Source: Acetobacter vaccinii
GTDB lineage: Bacteria; Pseudomonadota; Alphaproteobacteria; Acetobacterales; Acetobacteraceae
Assembly (NCBI RefSeq): GCF_008365315.1
Contig: NZ_CP043506.1
Location: forward strand, 1,040,001 to 1,104,000
Length of the DNA: 64,000 nt
Direction of reading: 5' to 3'
The first letter of the stretch is position 1. Every line of letters starts with the position of its first letter. This document shows positions 1 to 9,038 of this stretch, piece by piece. The notes beneath the pieces are model-generated. The model did not search any database. It was not told the DNA's origin and saw nothing but the letters and a program-made list of their open reading frames with translations. Position numbers and translations under genes: made by a program.

Positions 1-1226
1 ACTGTCTTGCGATACTTCAGCGCTGCGGCCTTCTGCGATGCCTTCTTCATCTGCAACTGCCCGACCAGTCGCCCACCCTGGAAAATAGGCAGTGTGATGG
101 AAGGGCCGACATTCCATGCGCGTGAACTCCAGAACCCCAGATCTCGGAAGGACAGGGACTGGAAGCCAAACCCGGCATCGACCGTCACCTTGGGATAGAA
201 GTCTGCCATGGCCTGCCCGACTTCCGCCGTGGCGGCATGCAGCTCGGCCTCGGCCTCCCGAATATCGGGGCGACGGCGGGCCAGTTCGGACGGCAAACCA
301 ATAGGAGGAGCAGGTGGCACCAGCGGAATAGCGGTCGCCCCCTGCAATTCCGTATTCAATGCACCGGGGGGGGCACCCATGAGCAAGGTTATCGCATTCA
401 TCTGCATGGTAATGCGCTGCTCATGCTGGGGGATCAGAGCGTTGGTGCGCTCCAGCTCTGAGCGGGCGCTTTCAACATCCAGTTCACTGACAAGGCCGGT
501 CTTGTAGCGCGACCCGCTCAGTTGCAGCAGGGCGGCGGCAGCATCGCGGTTGGCGGTGGTAATCCGCAACTGCTCCTGCGCGTTGCGCAGAGCAATATAG
601 TCAGACGCAAGCTCTGCCTGCCGGGCGACGAGAATCCCGCGCTGCTCCTCCTGCGTGGCAGCCATATAAGCCTTTGCGGCCTCATACTGGCGGCGCACCC
701 GGCCCCACAGGTCAACCTCCCAACTGGCCTGAAGACCGTCCTGCCACTGGTTGAGCAAGGGAATACTGGCGGAGGATGCCTGCGATGTCAGCATATCCCC
801 CAGCCCGGTGCCTGCGGCACTTTCACCCACGTTCTTGAGGATGTACTGCATTTCCTTGGAGCTATACTGCGCCTGACTGTACGAGCCAGAGGCCGCAAGA
901 TCAGGAAAGCGCTCCGCCCCGGCCAGCAGCAACTGCCCACGGCTGACAGCCAGCCGCTCGGCGGCCTGCAACACATCCAAGTTCTGGCTGGCCAGGCGGT
1001 TTTCCAACGCTGTCAGCTCGGCGTCATGGAAAAGGGACCACCACTGCGGGTCGGGTGCCTGCTGGCTGGGCACACTCAAAACCCGGCTTGCTGCCTGCCT
1101 GTTGGCAGGTTGCCACTGTGTGGGTGCCCAGCTTTCCGGTTTGTGATAATCCGGCCCTACCGCGCACCCGGCCAGCATGAACGCCAGCGATACCGCACCC
1201 GCCCGCTGCTTTTTCCCTTTTGCCAC
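1..1226 (-). CDS. Efflux outer-membrane lipoprotein, NodT/OprM family (partial, runs off left edge)
   Basis: This is the outer-membrane channel of a tripartite efflux pump. About 408 residues are visible; the C-terminus lies beyond the left edge. The GTG start at 1226 has a GAGGG-type ribosome site just upstream and gives a short basic lipoprotein signal ending in the lipobox LAGC. After it come AVGPDY, QWWSLFHD and a central WEVDLWGRVRR segment, all hallmarks of OEP repeats in NodT-type proteins. ARRRPDIREAEAEL opens the second repeat. It is the first gene of its transcript and is divergent from a TetR regulator. Any RND or membrane-fusion partners would have to lie further left or elsewhere, so the pump class is inferred. 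The family assignment is firm and the substrate unknown. Confidence 0.9.
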   Translation of the reverse strand, partial: MAKGKKQRAGAVSLAFMLAGCAVGPDYHKPESWAPTQWQPANRQAASRVLSVPSQQAPDPQWWSLFHDAELTALENRLASQNLDVLQAAERLAVSRGQLLLAGAERFPDLAASGSYSQAQYSSKEMQYILKNVGESAAGTGLGDMLTSQASSASIPLLNQWQDGLQASWEVDLWGRVRRQYEAAKAYMAATQEEQRGILVARQAELASDYIALRNAQEQLRITTANRDAAAALLQLSGSRYKTGLVSELDVESARSELERTNALIPQHEQRITMQMNAITLLMGAPPGALNTELQGATAIPLVPPAPPIGLPSELARRRPDIREAEAELHAATAEVGQAMADFYPKVTVDAGFGFQSLSFRDLGFWSSRAWNVGPSITLPIFQGGRLVGQLQMKKASQKAAALKYRKT

Positions 1227-1288
1227 CCGCTTGCCCTCGTCGAAAATTATGCGCCAGCCTTAAGATGCGCTATACCGTTTTCTCGCTG

Positions 1289-1304
1289 ACCGATCGGTTC
1301 GGTC
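1289..1304. promoter_or_regulatory. Candidate TetR operator between efflux gene and tetR
   Basis: The divergent region holds the perfect 10-bp palindrome ACCGATCGGT at 1289-1298. It sits within an overlapping GACCG/CGGTC inverted repeat spanning 1288-1304. Palindromes of this kind are common operators for AcrR/TetR-type repressors controlling adjacent efflux genes. It lies 62 bp upstream of the efflux start and about 60 bp upstream of the regulator start, so one dimer could control both genes. Binding is an inference. Confidence 0.45.
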
Positions 1305-1366
1305 AAGGCTCAACCTATCGTCTTTCCTTCGTGCGTCAATCGCCTTGCCTGTGAAGTTTCCCGCTC

Positions 1367-2026
1367 ATGCTCCCTGCATCCCCTTCCTGCCAAACGCCTG
1401 ATCACCCCCATGCTGGGGAATCCGAGGCCAAACGCCGACAGATTATGGAAGGTGCAAGCGCGGTTTTTGCCGAACACGGCTACGAGGGGGCCAGCATGTC
1501 CAACATCGCCCGCAAGGCCGGTGTTTCCAAGGGCACGCTGTATAATTACTTTACCAGCAAGGCCGACCTGTTTACCGCCTTTGTGGAAGAATGCAGCCGC
1601 ACCAAGATGCCAAGCCTGCTGGCCTCGCTGCAAAGCGACGCCCCCGTGCAGGACACACTCCTGGCCATAGCAGGCAGCATGATCCGGCTGATGACACTGC
1701 CAGACAGCCTGACGCTGTGCCGGATCATTATTTCCGAAGCGCCGCACTTTCCGCACCTGGCGGAGTGTTTCTGGCAAAACGGGCCGCGCATTGCCATTTC
1801 CGGCATGGCCGAGTGGCTCCGCACCCAAACCGATATGGGCAGGCTGTATGTGGCAGACCCGGTCTTTGCCGCCGAGCAGTTTTTTGCGCTGTGTCAGACA
1901 CGGGTGACCCACCGTAAGCGCTTTAACCTGCCCATGACCGAAGCCGAGGCGGATGAGGGCAAGGTGATTACCGAGGCCGTGCGCGTCTTTATGGCTGCCT
2001 ACGGGCCACACACCGCGCAGGGCTGA
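1367..2026 (+). CDS. TetR/AcrR family transcriptional regulator
   Basis: This is a probable ligand-responsive repressor of the divergent efflux gene. The 219-residue protein has an N-terminal DNA-binding domain at about residues 22-70: AKRRQIMEGASAVFAEHGY, then the helix-turn-helix core SNIARKAGVSKGTLYNYF. The rest is an all-helical ligand and dimerisation domain of the AcrR type, with the typical FVEEC and LCRIIISEA segments. The length is normal. The divergent position and the palindrome between the two genes support local control. The ligand cannot be read from the sequence. Confidence 0.88.
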   Translation: MLPASPSCQTPDHPHAGESEAKRRQIMEGASAVFAEHGYEGASMSNIARKAGVSKGTLYNYFTSKADLFTAFVEECSRTKMPSLLASLQSDAPVQDTLLAIAGSMIRLMTLPDSLTLCRIIISEAPHFPHLAECFWQNGPRIAISGMAEWLRTQTDMGRLYVADPVFAAEQFFALCQTRVTHRKRFNLPMTEAEADEGKVITEAVRVFMAAYGPHTAQG

Positions 2027-2041
2027 GCCCACACACAGCAT

Positions 2042-2081
2042 AAAAAAACCCCGCAGACCGGACCCGGCTGCGGGGTTTTTT
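2042..2081. terminator. Bidirectional rho-independent terminator between tetR and etfA
   Basis: A GC-rich stem (CCCCGCAG pairing with CTGCGGGG) is flanked by an A-run on the left and a T-run on the right. It can therefore end transcription of the plus-strand tetR and the minus-strand etfA, which converge here. Confidence 0.8.
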
Positions 2082-2124
2082 ACACCACAGGAGCACAGCC
2101 CCCGTGGTTATCGCCCTTTGGGGC

Positions 2125-3051
2125 TTATTTCTTCAGCGCGTCAGCAAGCTGGGGCACGATTTCAAACAGATCGCCCACAATGCCATAATCCGCCACCTGG
2201 AAGATCGGAGCCTCGGGGTCCTTGTTGACGGCCACGATCACGCGGCTGTCCTTCATACCTGCCAGATGCTGGATCGCACCTGAAATACCAAACGCCATAT
2301 ACAGTTCCGGCGCGACGATCTTGCCGGTCTGGCCGACCTGACATTCGTTAGCCACAAAGCCGGAGTCCACCGCTGCGCGGGATGCGCCAATGGCGGCCCC
2401 CAGCGCATCGGCCAACGGGTCGAGAGCATGGAACTTTTCCTCGCTCTGCATCCCACGGCCACCCGACACCACAACGCGGGCCGACTCCAGATCGGGGCGT
2501 TCGGAATCGGACAGGTGAATGGCCTCAAACCGCGACACGTCAGCACCATCGACCGGAGCCACAACCTCAACCGGGGCAGAGCCCCCTTCGGCCGGGGCAG
2601 CGTCAAACGCGGCGCTGCGCACTGTCAGCACTTTTTTGGCATCAGCCGAGCGCACGGTGGCCAGCGCATTGCCCGCGTAAATGGGGCGCACGAATGTATC
2701 GGCCCCTTCAATCCCGACCACATCGGGAATGGGCTGCACGTCCAGCAGAGCAGCGGCACGGGGCAGCACGTTTTTGCCCAGCGCACCGGCAGCAGCCACG
2801 ATGTGGTCGTAACCGGGGGCGAGGGAGACAATCAGCGCGGCCAGCGGCTCGGCCAGTTCGTGGGCATAGCGCGCATCGGCGGCATGCAGCACGCGGCTGA
2901 CTCCGGCAATGGCGGCGGCGGCCTGCGCGGCGGCGGCATCACCCGCGACCAGCACATGCACATCACCCAGGCGGGTTGCGGCTGCCACGGCAGACAGTGC
3001 CGCCTTCCTGATCCGGCCGCCTTCATGGTCCAGAAGAACAAGAGCGGTCAT
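2125..3051 (-). CDS. etfA: Electron transfer flavoprotein alpha subunit
   Basis: This is the large ETF subunit (308 residues). It binds FAD and passes electrons from acyl-CoA and other dehydrogenases to ETF-QO. The C-terminal FAD domain is clear: [42 protein letters not shown] and [20 protein letters not shown]. It starts 2 bp after the end of etfB on the same strand and ends at the bidirectional terminator, so it is the last gene of the ETF-QO/etfB/etfA operon. The start is well set by the tight spacing. Confidence 0.96.
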   Translation of the reverse strand: MTALVLLDHEGGRIRKAALSAVAAATRLGDVHVLVAGDAAAAQAAAAIAGVSRVLHAADARYAHELAEPLAALIVSLAPGYDHIVAAAGALGKNVLPRAAALLDVQPIPDVVGIEGADTFVRPIYAGNALATVRSADAKKVLTVRSAAFDAAPAEGGSAPVEVVAPVDGADVSRFEAIHLSDSERPDLESARVVVSGGRGMQSEEKFHALDPLADALGAAIGASRAAVDSGFVANECQVGQTGKIVAPELYMAFGISGAIQHLAGMKDSRVIVAVNKDPEAPIFQVADYGIVGDLFEIVPQLADALKK

Positions 3052-3053
3052 GT

Positions 3054-3803
3054 TCAGATCACCTTCGCTTCGTTACGCAGTTTTTCCACCAGTTCCGCGG
3101 CCGAGGCCAGCTTGACGCCAGCCGAACGCTCGGCGGGTTCCGCCACGGACACAATGGTCAGACGGGGGGCCATATCAACACCCAGATCGGCAGCCTGAAG
3201 GGTCTCAAGCGGCTTTTTCTTGGCCTTCATGATATTGGGCAGCGACGCATAGCGCGGCTCGTTCAGGCGCAGATCGGCCGTGATGATCGCGGGCAGCGCC
3301 AGGGAGACATCTTCCGTCCCGCCGTCAATCTCGCGGCTGACAAGGGCGCGGCCATCGGCCAGTTCGACCTTGCTGGCAAACGTGCCCTGGGCCCAGCCCA
3401 GCAGCCCGGCCAGCATCTGGCCGGTGGCGTTCATGTCGTCATCAATGGCCTGCTTGCCCAGAATGACCAGCCCAGGCTGTTCCTTCTCGACCAGCTTGGC
3501 CAGCACCTTGGCGACGGCCAGCGGCTCGGGGCTTTCGTCCGACAGGACCAGAATAGCGCGGTCCGCACCCATGGCCATGGCGGTACGCAATGTATCCTGC
3601 GCCTGCTGCACGCCAATGGACACCACCACAACTTCGGAAGCGGCGCCTTTTTCACGCAGGCGCACGGCTTCTTCCACCGCGATTTCGTCGAACGGGTTCA
3701 TGGACATCTTGAGGCCAGCGGTTTCGACACCACTGCCATCTGCCTTGACGCGCGGTTTGATGTTGTAATCAACAACCCGCTTTACAGGTACGAGTATCTT
3801 CAT
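3054..3803 (-). CDS. etfB: Electron transfer flavoprotein beta subunit
   Basis: This is the small ETF subunit (249 residues), partner of the alpha subunit in the soluble heterodimer. It begins [14 protein letters not shown] and carries [20 protein letters not shown], both typical of EtfB/FixA. The ETF-beta signature segment lies further on ([20 protein letters not shown]). It lies between ETF-QO (63 bp upstream) and etfA (2 bp downstream), so the carrier and its quinone reductase are made together. Confidence 0.96.
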   Translation of the reverse strand: MKILVPVKRVVDYNIKPRVKADGSGVETAGLKMSMNPFDEIAVEEAVRLREKGAASEVVVVSIGVQQAQDTLRTAMAMGADRAILVLSDESPEPLAVAKVLAKLVEKEQPGLVILGKQAIDDDMNATGQMLAGLLGWAQGTFASKVELADGRALVSREIDGGTEDVSLALPAIITADLRLNEPRYASLPNIMKAKKKPLETLQAADLGVDMAPRLTIVSVAEPAERSAGVKLASAAELVEKLRNEAKVI

Positions 3804-3866
3804 GACTTCTTTCGCTTGCAGACGCAGGAGACTTCGGACTGACCCTTACAGTATTCCGGCCCGAAA

Positions 3867-5504
3867 TTACATACCGGCCGGATAGTTCGGCCCGCCACCG
3901 CCCTCGGGCGTTGTCCAGTCGATGTTCTGTGTCGGGTCCTTGATGTCGCAGGTTTTGCAGTGCACGCAGTTCTGCGCGTTGATCCGCAGGCTGGGGTTTG
4001 TCTCCTCATCCGCCACTTCATACACCCCGGCGGGGCAGTAGCGGGCCTCGGGAGCCTGGAAGACATCCCAGTTGACCGTCTTCCACAAGGACGGATTCTT
4101 CAGCCGCAGATGTACGGGCTGATCTTCCTCATGATTGGTGGCGGACAGGAAGACCGAGGACAGGCGGTCAAACGTCAGCTTGCCATCGGGCTTGGGGTAC
4201 AGAGGCTTTTCGCTCATCGCTGCAGGACGCAGGGTTTCGTTGTCCTGATGCTGGAAATGCAGGGTCCAGGGGGCGCGACCACGCAGCAGCATGGCGTCCA
4301 GCGCAGCATAAACCGCGCCACCACGTGCGCCAAAGCGGGCAAAGGCCGGGCGGATGTTGCGTGCGCCGCGCAGCTCCTGCCACAGCCAGGACCGCCGCAC
4401 ACGCTCGGTGTAAGAGCCGGGCTCAACACGGTCTGTCTTCAGCGCCTCGGCCACGGCTTCGGCCGCCAGCATACCCGACTTCATGGCCGTGTGGGTGCCT
4501 TTGATCTTGGGCACGTTGAGGAAACCTGCCGAATCCCCGATCAGCGCGCCACCGGGAAAGGTCAGCCGCGGGATGGATTGCAGCCCACCTTCGGACAGGG
4601 CCCGCGCGCCATAGGCAATGCGCCGCCCCCCTTCCAGATGCTTGCGGAACATGGGGTGCAGCTTCACGCGCTGCATTTCCTCAAAGGGGGACAGCCAGGT
4701 GTTGGCGTAGTCCAGCCCCATGACAAACCCGTAGGACACCAGGTTTTCGCCAAAGTGATACAGCCAGGCACCGCCATAGGTGCTGTCGTCCATCGGCCAG
4801 CCAAAGCTGTGCTGGACAAGGCCGGGGCGATGATTCTCGGCGGGGATTTCCCACACTTCCTTCACACCCAGCCCGTAGGTCTGCGGGTCCACGCCCTGGC
4901 GCAGGTCGTAATGGGCTATGACCTGCTTGGTCAGCGACCCACGGCAGCCTTCGGCAAACAGGGTGTGGCGGGCACGCAGTTCCATGCCCGGCTGATAGTT
5001 GGCGCCGGGCTTGCCATCACGCCCGACCCCCATGTCCCCCGTGGCCACACCCACCACGCGGTTGTTCTCGATCAGCACTTCGGCCCCGGCAAAGCCAGGA
5101 TAGATCTCTACCCCTAGCTCTTCCGCCTGGGTGGCCAGCCAGCGGCAGACTTCGCCCAGGCTGACAATGTAATTGCCGTGGTTGGCCATGTGCGGCATCA
5201 GCTTGTCCAGCATGGGCACACGCACACCGCCCGTTGGGGTCAGGTAGAACATGTCCTCCGCCGTCACGGCAGTGGTCAGCGGGGCGCCGCGCTCGCGCCA
5301 GTCGGGCAGCAGCTCGGCCAAGGCACGCGGTTCGATCACCGCGCCTGAGACGATATGCGCCCCGATCTCGCTTCCCTTTTCGATCAGGCAGACACTGGTA
5401 TCGGGCGAAAGCTGACGCAGGCGAATGGCCGCAGCCAGCCCCGCGGGGCCGCCACCAACGACAACAACGTCAAACTCCATCGACTCACGCACAGGCTCGC
5501 TCAT
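3867..5504 (-). CDS. Electron transfer flavoprotein-ubiquinone oxidoreductase
   Basis: ETF-QO is a monotopic membrane flavoprotein that oxidises reduced ETF and feeds electrons into ubiquinone. The 545-residue protein has an N-terminal FAD-binding motif VVVVGGGPAGLAAA at about residues 13-26. Its middle carries the family signature GDSAGFLNVPKIKGTHTAMKS. The C-terminal 4Fe-4S domain includes CPAGVYE and NCVHCKTCDIKDP. It is the first gene of the operon with etfB and etfA, and the gene content says the operon links dehydrogenase-derived electrons to the respiratory chain. The length matches the family. Confidence 0.96.
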   Translation of the reverse strand: MSEPVRESMEFDVVVVGGGPAGLAAAIRLRQLSPDTSVCLIEKGSEIGAHIVSGAVIEPRALAELLPDWRERGAPLTTAVTAEDMFYLTPTGGVRVPMLDKLMPHMANHGNYIVSLGEVCRWLATQAEELGVEIYPGFAGAEVLIENNRVVGVATGDMGVGRDGKPGANYQPGMELRARHTLFAEGCRGSLTKQVIAHYDLRQGVDPQTYGLGVKEVWEIPAENHRPGLVQHSFGWPMDDSTYGGAWLYHFGENLVSYGFVMGLDYANTWLSPFEEMQRVKLHPMFRKHLEGGRRIAYGARALSEGGLQSIPRLTFPGGALIGDSAGFLNVPKIKGTHTAMKSGMLAAEAVAEALKTDRVEPGSYTERVRRSWLWQELRGARNIRPAFARFGARGGAVYAALDAMLLRGRAPWTLHFQHQDNETLRPAAMSEKPLYPKPDGKLTFDRLSSVFLSATNHEEDQPVHLRLKNPSLWKTVNWDVFQAPEARYCPAGVYEVADEETNPSLRINAQNCVHCKTCDIKDPTQNIDWTTPEGGGGPNYPAGM

Positions 5505-5644
5505 TCCCTGTCTCTTTCCCCTTAACTTGACCGGCGGACACTCCTAAACCCGATCTTGCGCCAAATTGCAAAGCGCACGGACGGATACCGCCCGTGCGCC
5601 CAGCCCCGCCGGATGTTTTTTTTGCAGTCCTGTTGCCGCTGCGT

Positions 5645-6325
5645 TTAGTGCTGAAGCGCTGCCCGTGGGCCAAACGCCAGTTCATGCACTGCACGCCAGC
5701 TTGCATCGACAAAATTGACGATCAATGTCCGGCGCACCCCTGTGATGGGTCGGGGCACAAAGCCGTGCCATGTATCGTCCGACGGAATAAACAGCACCGC
5801 CGAATTAAAACGCCCCGGTGCCCGCACAGCCGACTGGCCATCGGGGGTCATCAGATCCGTGCCCCAGTCCTGCGCGCCTTCCCCATCGGAAAGGGAGACC
5901 AGGAGTGTCAGCTTCTTGGCCCCGATGTCAGTATGGGGCTCCAGCCAGAAACCATCCGTATCCAGACACAGCTCCAACCGCAGGGAGGCCGTGTCCAGCC
6001 CTATGCCGCACACGCTCTCAAACGCCTGCCGGGCCTGGGGGGCATCAAAATGCCGGGCCATGGAATCCAGCCGGGCGTCCCGCGCGCGGGCGTTTTCGTC
6101 CACAAAGACCCGGTAGGCATTATGGGTTTCGCGCCGCCCGCCGACATCACCCGCCAGAGCGCTATGGCCCGGATTCCACGCCACCAGCGCCTCGCACGCG
6201 GGCTGGGGCAGCACGTCGTGCAGGAACCAGTGCGTAAAAGGGTATGCTGCCGCCGGGGTGCGGGCAAGCTGCCCGGGCAGGGTGAAGTCCGTTGGCGCGC
6301 AACGTGTCTGGATATCGGGCCTCAT
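5645..6325 (-). CDS. 2OG-Fe(II) oxygenase superfamily protein
   Basis: A 226-residue predicted non-haem iron, 2-oxoglutarate-dependent oxygenase. The iron facial triad is visible as EPHTDIG (H131, D133) and DTWHGF (H187). The 2OG-binding arginine follows in TGVRRTLIVNF. I chose the ATG at 6325 because AAGGA lies about ten bases upstream; a longer in-frame start at 6379 has no comparable signal. It stands alone between the ETF operon and hemN, so the substrate is unknown. Hydroxylation of a protein or small metabolite is equally possible. Confidence 0.75.
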   Translation of the reverse strand: MRPDIQTRCAPTDFTLPGQLARTPAAAYPFTHWFLHDVLPQPACEALVAWNPGHSALAGDVGGRRETHNAYRVFVDENARARDARLDSMARHFDAPQARQAFESVCGIGLDTASLRLELCLDTDGFWLEPHTDIGAKKLTLLVSLSDGEGAQDWGTDLMTPDGQSAVRAPGRFNSAVLFIPSDDTWHGFVPRPITGVRRTLIVNFVDASWRAVHELAFGPRAALQH

Positions 6326-6515
6326 GGTGTCCGATCCTTGAATATGGAACGAAAAAACGTGCCGTGCGAAAGGCCACAACGGGCGGCACTGTGCGGCGAA
6401 TATCCGCCACAGGTTTTTCTTCCATGCGCCAAAACACCCTCAGGATCAAGCGCTATGGCGTACGACAGCCAGTAGCACCGGGCCTATGCGCCCCACCCCA
6501 AGACCCGCCACGCCG

Positions 6516-7898
6516 TCAGAGTGTGCTGGAAAAACGCCCCGCCGCAGCGCCCCCACCACTTTGCGCGGCAAGACCCACACGGTGTGTGTCAAACACGGCG
6601 GCCACGTTCCGTAAAAAGGGACGGCCCTTTTCCGTAACGCGAATAACCGGCCCTGCAAGGCTGACCAGCCCATCGCGCACAAAGGGGGCCATGGCGGCCA
6701 GTTCCCCGGCAAAATCTGCCGTGGCATCCGCTGTCTGTGCGCCCAGGTCCACACCCAGATCGCACATAATCCGTTCAATAATAGCCCCACGCTGGCGGTC
6801 CTGCGCGGTGCGGGCCACCCCACGGGCCACAGGCAGCCCCGGCCCGGCGGCCAGAGCACGGGCATATCCGGCGGGTGACACCACATTTTGCGCAAAGCCC
6901 TGCGGCAGCATGGACACGGCGGAGGCACCAATACCCAGCAAAGCCGTGCAGGAATCCGTGGTGTAACCCTGAAAATTGCGATGCAGCGTACCTGTGCGGG
7001 CAGCCTGGGCCAGCGGGTCAGCGGGCAGGGCGTAGTGGTCGAGTCCCACCGGCACATACCCTTCCTGCTTCAGCACCACATCCATCTGGGCGCGCTGGGC
7101 CAGACGCTCGGCCGAACCGGGCAGGGACTGGGTGGGAATAAGCTGCTGGCGCTTCTGCTTCCACGGCACATGGGCATAACCGAACACGGCCAGCCGGTCG
7201 GGCCGCAGGCTGGCAATGCTGCGGGCCGTGCGGGCAACGCTCTCCACGCTCTGATAGGGCAGGCCGTAAATCAGATCGATGTTGACACCACTGACCCCAG
7301 CCGCACGCACCTGACTGATGCAGTCGTGCGTCTGCTCGAAGGATTGCAGGCGGCCACAGGCCTCCTGCACACGCGGGTCAAGATCCTGCACGCCCAGGCT
7401 GATGCGGTTAAACCCCAGCTCCCCCAGCAGGGGCGGGCAGGGGGCAGGCACATGCCGGGGGTCCATTTCCATGGACAGTTCGGCCCCTGCTTCCAGCCGG
7501 AACAGGGCATGCACATCGCGCATGAGAGCCCGCAGGGCATCGGGGGGCAGGGTTGTGGGGGTGCCGCCGCCAAACTGCACATGCCGCACGGTGCGTGTGC
7601 TGCCCATCAGCCGGGCCACACGGGCCAGCTCGTCACGCAGCAGGTCGGCATAGGCGCTGCGGCCGCTGTCATGGCGCATGACGGAGGTGTTGCAGCCACA
7701 GAAGCGGCACAGCTCGTCACAAAAAGGCACATGAAAATAAAGGGAGACAGGTTCGCTGTCGGGCAGGGCCGCAAGCCAGCTTTCCACCTGGGGGGAGCCG
7801 ACCGCATCCGTAAAGCTGGCGGCGGTCGGGTAACTTGTGTAGCGCGGCAGGTTCCCGCCGTAGCGGGCTATCAGCTCGGGAAGCGCTGCCGCGTCCAT
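6516..7898 (-). CDS. hemN: Oxygen-independent coproporphyrinogen III oxidase (radical SAM)
   Basis: HemN converts coproporphyrinogen III to protoporphyrinogen IX without oxygen, using a radical-SAM 4Fe-4S cluster. The 460-residue protein has the cluster motif FCDELCRFC (C60, C64, C67) plus the extra C69 typical of HemN. It then shows QFGGGTPTTL, EMDPRHV, RISLGVQD and NIDLIYGLPYQ. The start at 7898 gives the family N-terminus with the conserved NLPRYTSYPTA; longer forms add non-homologous residues read through ompW. It begins 11 bp after the ompW stop, so it is probably co-transcribed from the FNR-controlled ompW promoter. Confidence 0.95.
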   Translation of the reverse strand: MDAAALPELIARYGGNLPRYTSYPTAASFTDAVGSPQVESWLAALPDSEPVSLYFHVPFCDELCRFCGCNTSVMRHDSGRSAYADLLRDELARVARLMGSTRTVRHVQFGGGTPTTLPPDALRALMRDVHALFRLEAGAELSMEMDPRHVPAPCPPLLGELGFNRISLGVQDLDPRVQEACGRLQSFEQTHDCISQVRAAGVSGVNIDLIYGLPYQSVESVARTARSIASLRPDRLAVFGYAHVPWKQKRQQLIPTQSLPGSAERLAQRAQMDVVLKQEGYVPVGLDHYALPADPLAQAARTGTLHRNFQGYTTDSCTALLGIGASAVSMLPQGFAQNVVSPAGYARALAAGPGLPVARGVARTAQDRQRGAIIERIMCDLGVDLGAQTADATADFAGELAAMAPFVRDGLVSLAGPVIRVTEKGRPFLRNVAAVFDTHRVGLAAQSGGGAAAGRFSSTL

Positions 7899-7908
7899 CA
7901 CATCACGC

Positions 7909-8733
7909 TCAGAAGCGGTAGGCGATACCGGCGGACACAACCGTCGGGTCCAGGGACTCGTGGGCACGGATGTGGGCACCATTGCCGTAAGCCGTGTCCA
8001 GAATACCGCCTTTTTCCCAGGCGTGCATCCGCACGAACATCTGCTTGACATCGGCGTTGAAGAACCAGTTGCCAACCACCTGGTAGTCAAAGCCTACGTT
8101 GACAGACGGGCCACCGGTAAAGCCGGAGTTCAGCTTCATGTTATTTGCGCCATGCATGCTGTGGAACCACATGGCTGTCACACCAACGCCCGCATAGGGG
8201 TTAAAGCGCTTGTGCGGCATAAAGTGCCAGGCAAATGTCAGCGTGGGGGGCAGCACCCAGGCGCTCCCGACATCGAACGTGCTGCCAACGGCACCACCGT
8301 GGGCGGCCACTTCGTGGCGGGTGCTGGTGGCGATCAGGTCAACCGAGATATTGTCGGTGATGAAGTATTCAACCGTCAGTTCCGGCATGGCCTGGTTGGT
8401 GGTGGACAGGTGCGTGCCATTCAGCAGAACCTGCGAATTGCCACGGCCATTCGGGCCACCGGGTGTCAACCACACCTTGCTGTCACGGTCCTGCGGCAGG
8501 ACGCCAACAGCCGACAGACGGACCATGATGTCACCACGGCCAAGGCCGATCTTGGTGCTGGCGCACGTTTCAAAAATGCCACAGTGGCCTCTGTGCTGCG
8601 GCGCATCAGGGATATGGCTCATCACCGGGGCGTTGACGTAGGCTGCGTTGCCAGCCGTCTGGGCCTGGGCGGTACCAGCCATGGCAGCCACACCGGCAAC
8701 CATCGCTGTAAAGAGGGAACGGAGCTTGACCAT
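7909..8733 (-). CDS. ompW: OmpW family outer-membrane protein
   Basis: An eight-stranded outer-membrane beta-barrel protein of 274 residues. The ATG at 8733 gives a standard signal peptide (MVKLRSLFTAMVAGVAAM, cleaved near AQAQ), and GGAAGAG lies upstream. Family features include DIMVRLSAVGVLP, ELTVEYFITDNISVDLIA, the LPPTLTFAWHF strand, PYAGVGVTAMWF and a terminal aromatic (AGIAYRF) for BAM recognition. In other bacteria OmpW levels follow oxygen and FNR. Here a perfect FNR box lies 71 bp upstream and hemN follows at 11 bp. The transported substrate is unknown. Confidence 0.92.
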   Translation of the reverse strand: MVKLRSLFTAMVAGVAAMAGTAQAQTAGNAAYVNAPVMSHIPDAPQHRGHCGIFETCASTKIGLGRGDIMVRLSAVGVLPQDRDSKVWLTPGGPNGRGNSQVLLNGTHLSTTNQAMPELTVEYFITDNISVDLIATSTRHEVAAHGGAVGSTFDVGSAWVLPPTLTFAWHFMPHKRFNPYAGVGVTAMWFHSMHGANNMKLNSGFTGGPSVNVGFDYQVVGNWFFNADVKQMFVRMHAWEKGGILDTAYGNGAHIRAHESLDPTVVSAGIAYRF

Positions 8734-8800
8734 ACCTGTTGTCTCTTCCACTGCACGTAAATGTTCTGAGAGCGGAGAAATCACGCTTACGGTTACCATC

Positions 8801-8820
8801 ACCTTGATTTAGATCAAGGT
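8801..8820. promoter_or_regulatory. Perfect FNR box upstream of ompW-hemN
   Basis: TTGATTTAGATCAA at 8804-8817 matches the FNR/Anr consensus TTGAT-N4-ATCAA exactly. The arms extend to a 20-bp palindrome (ACCTTGAT/ATCAAGGT) at 8801-8820. The centre is about 78 bp from the ompW ATG. If placed at -41.5 it would start transcription near 8769, which fits class II activation of ompW-hemN. Confidence 0.85.
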
Positions 8821-8933
8821 ACCTGACAGCAGCGGGTATTCCTCAAAAGGCTGTGGCATTTTAACAACAATCCGTGTGTGACACCGCCAGCCCCGCGCAA
8901 CCCTGCACCGCCCCATGCCGGTCACGGCTGTCA

Positions 8934-8947
8934 TTGATTTATGTCAA
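8934..8947. promoter_or_regulatory. FNR box upstream of the fnr-type gene
   Basis: TTGATTTATGTCAA at 8934-8947 matches the FNR/FixK consensus with one change in the right half-site. It lies about 98 bp before the regulator's ATG, in a position suited to autoregulation. Together with the perfect box 117 bp away it makes this a two-site divergent FNR region. Confidence 0.75.
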
Positions 8948-9038
8948 GGAATTGGCAATAACTACTGCCGGTTTACTTCTTTTTCTGCCGGGGCGTGGGC
9001 GGCCGCCCAGTCACACTCCGGCCCGCGGATTTTACAGC

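Larger units (their letters stand above)
8734..9038. other. 305-bp divergent control region between ompW and fnr
   Basis: No gene is supported here. The stretch holds two FNR-type boxes, one near each divergent promoter (listed separately). The ompW side carries the exact palindrome and the fnr side a one-mismatch copy. Confidence 0.6.
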
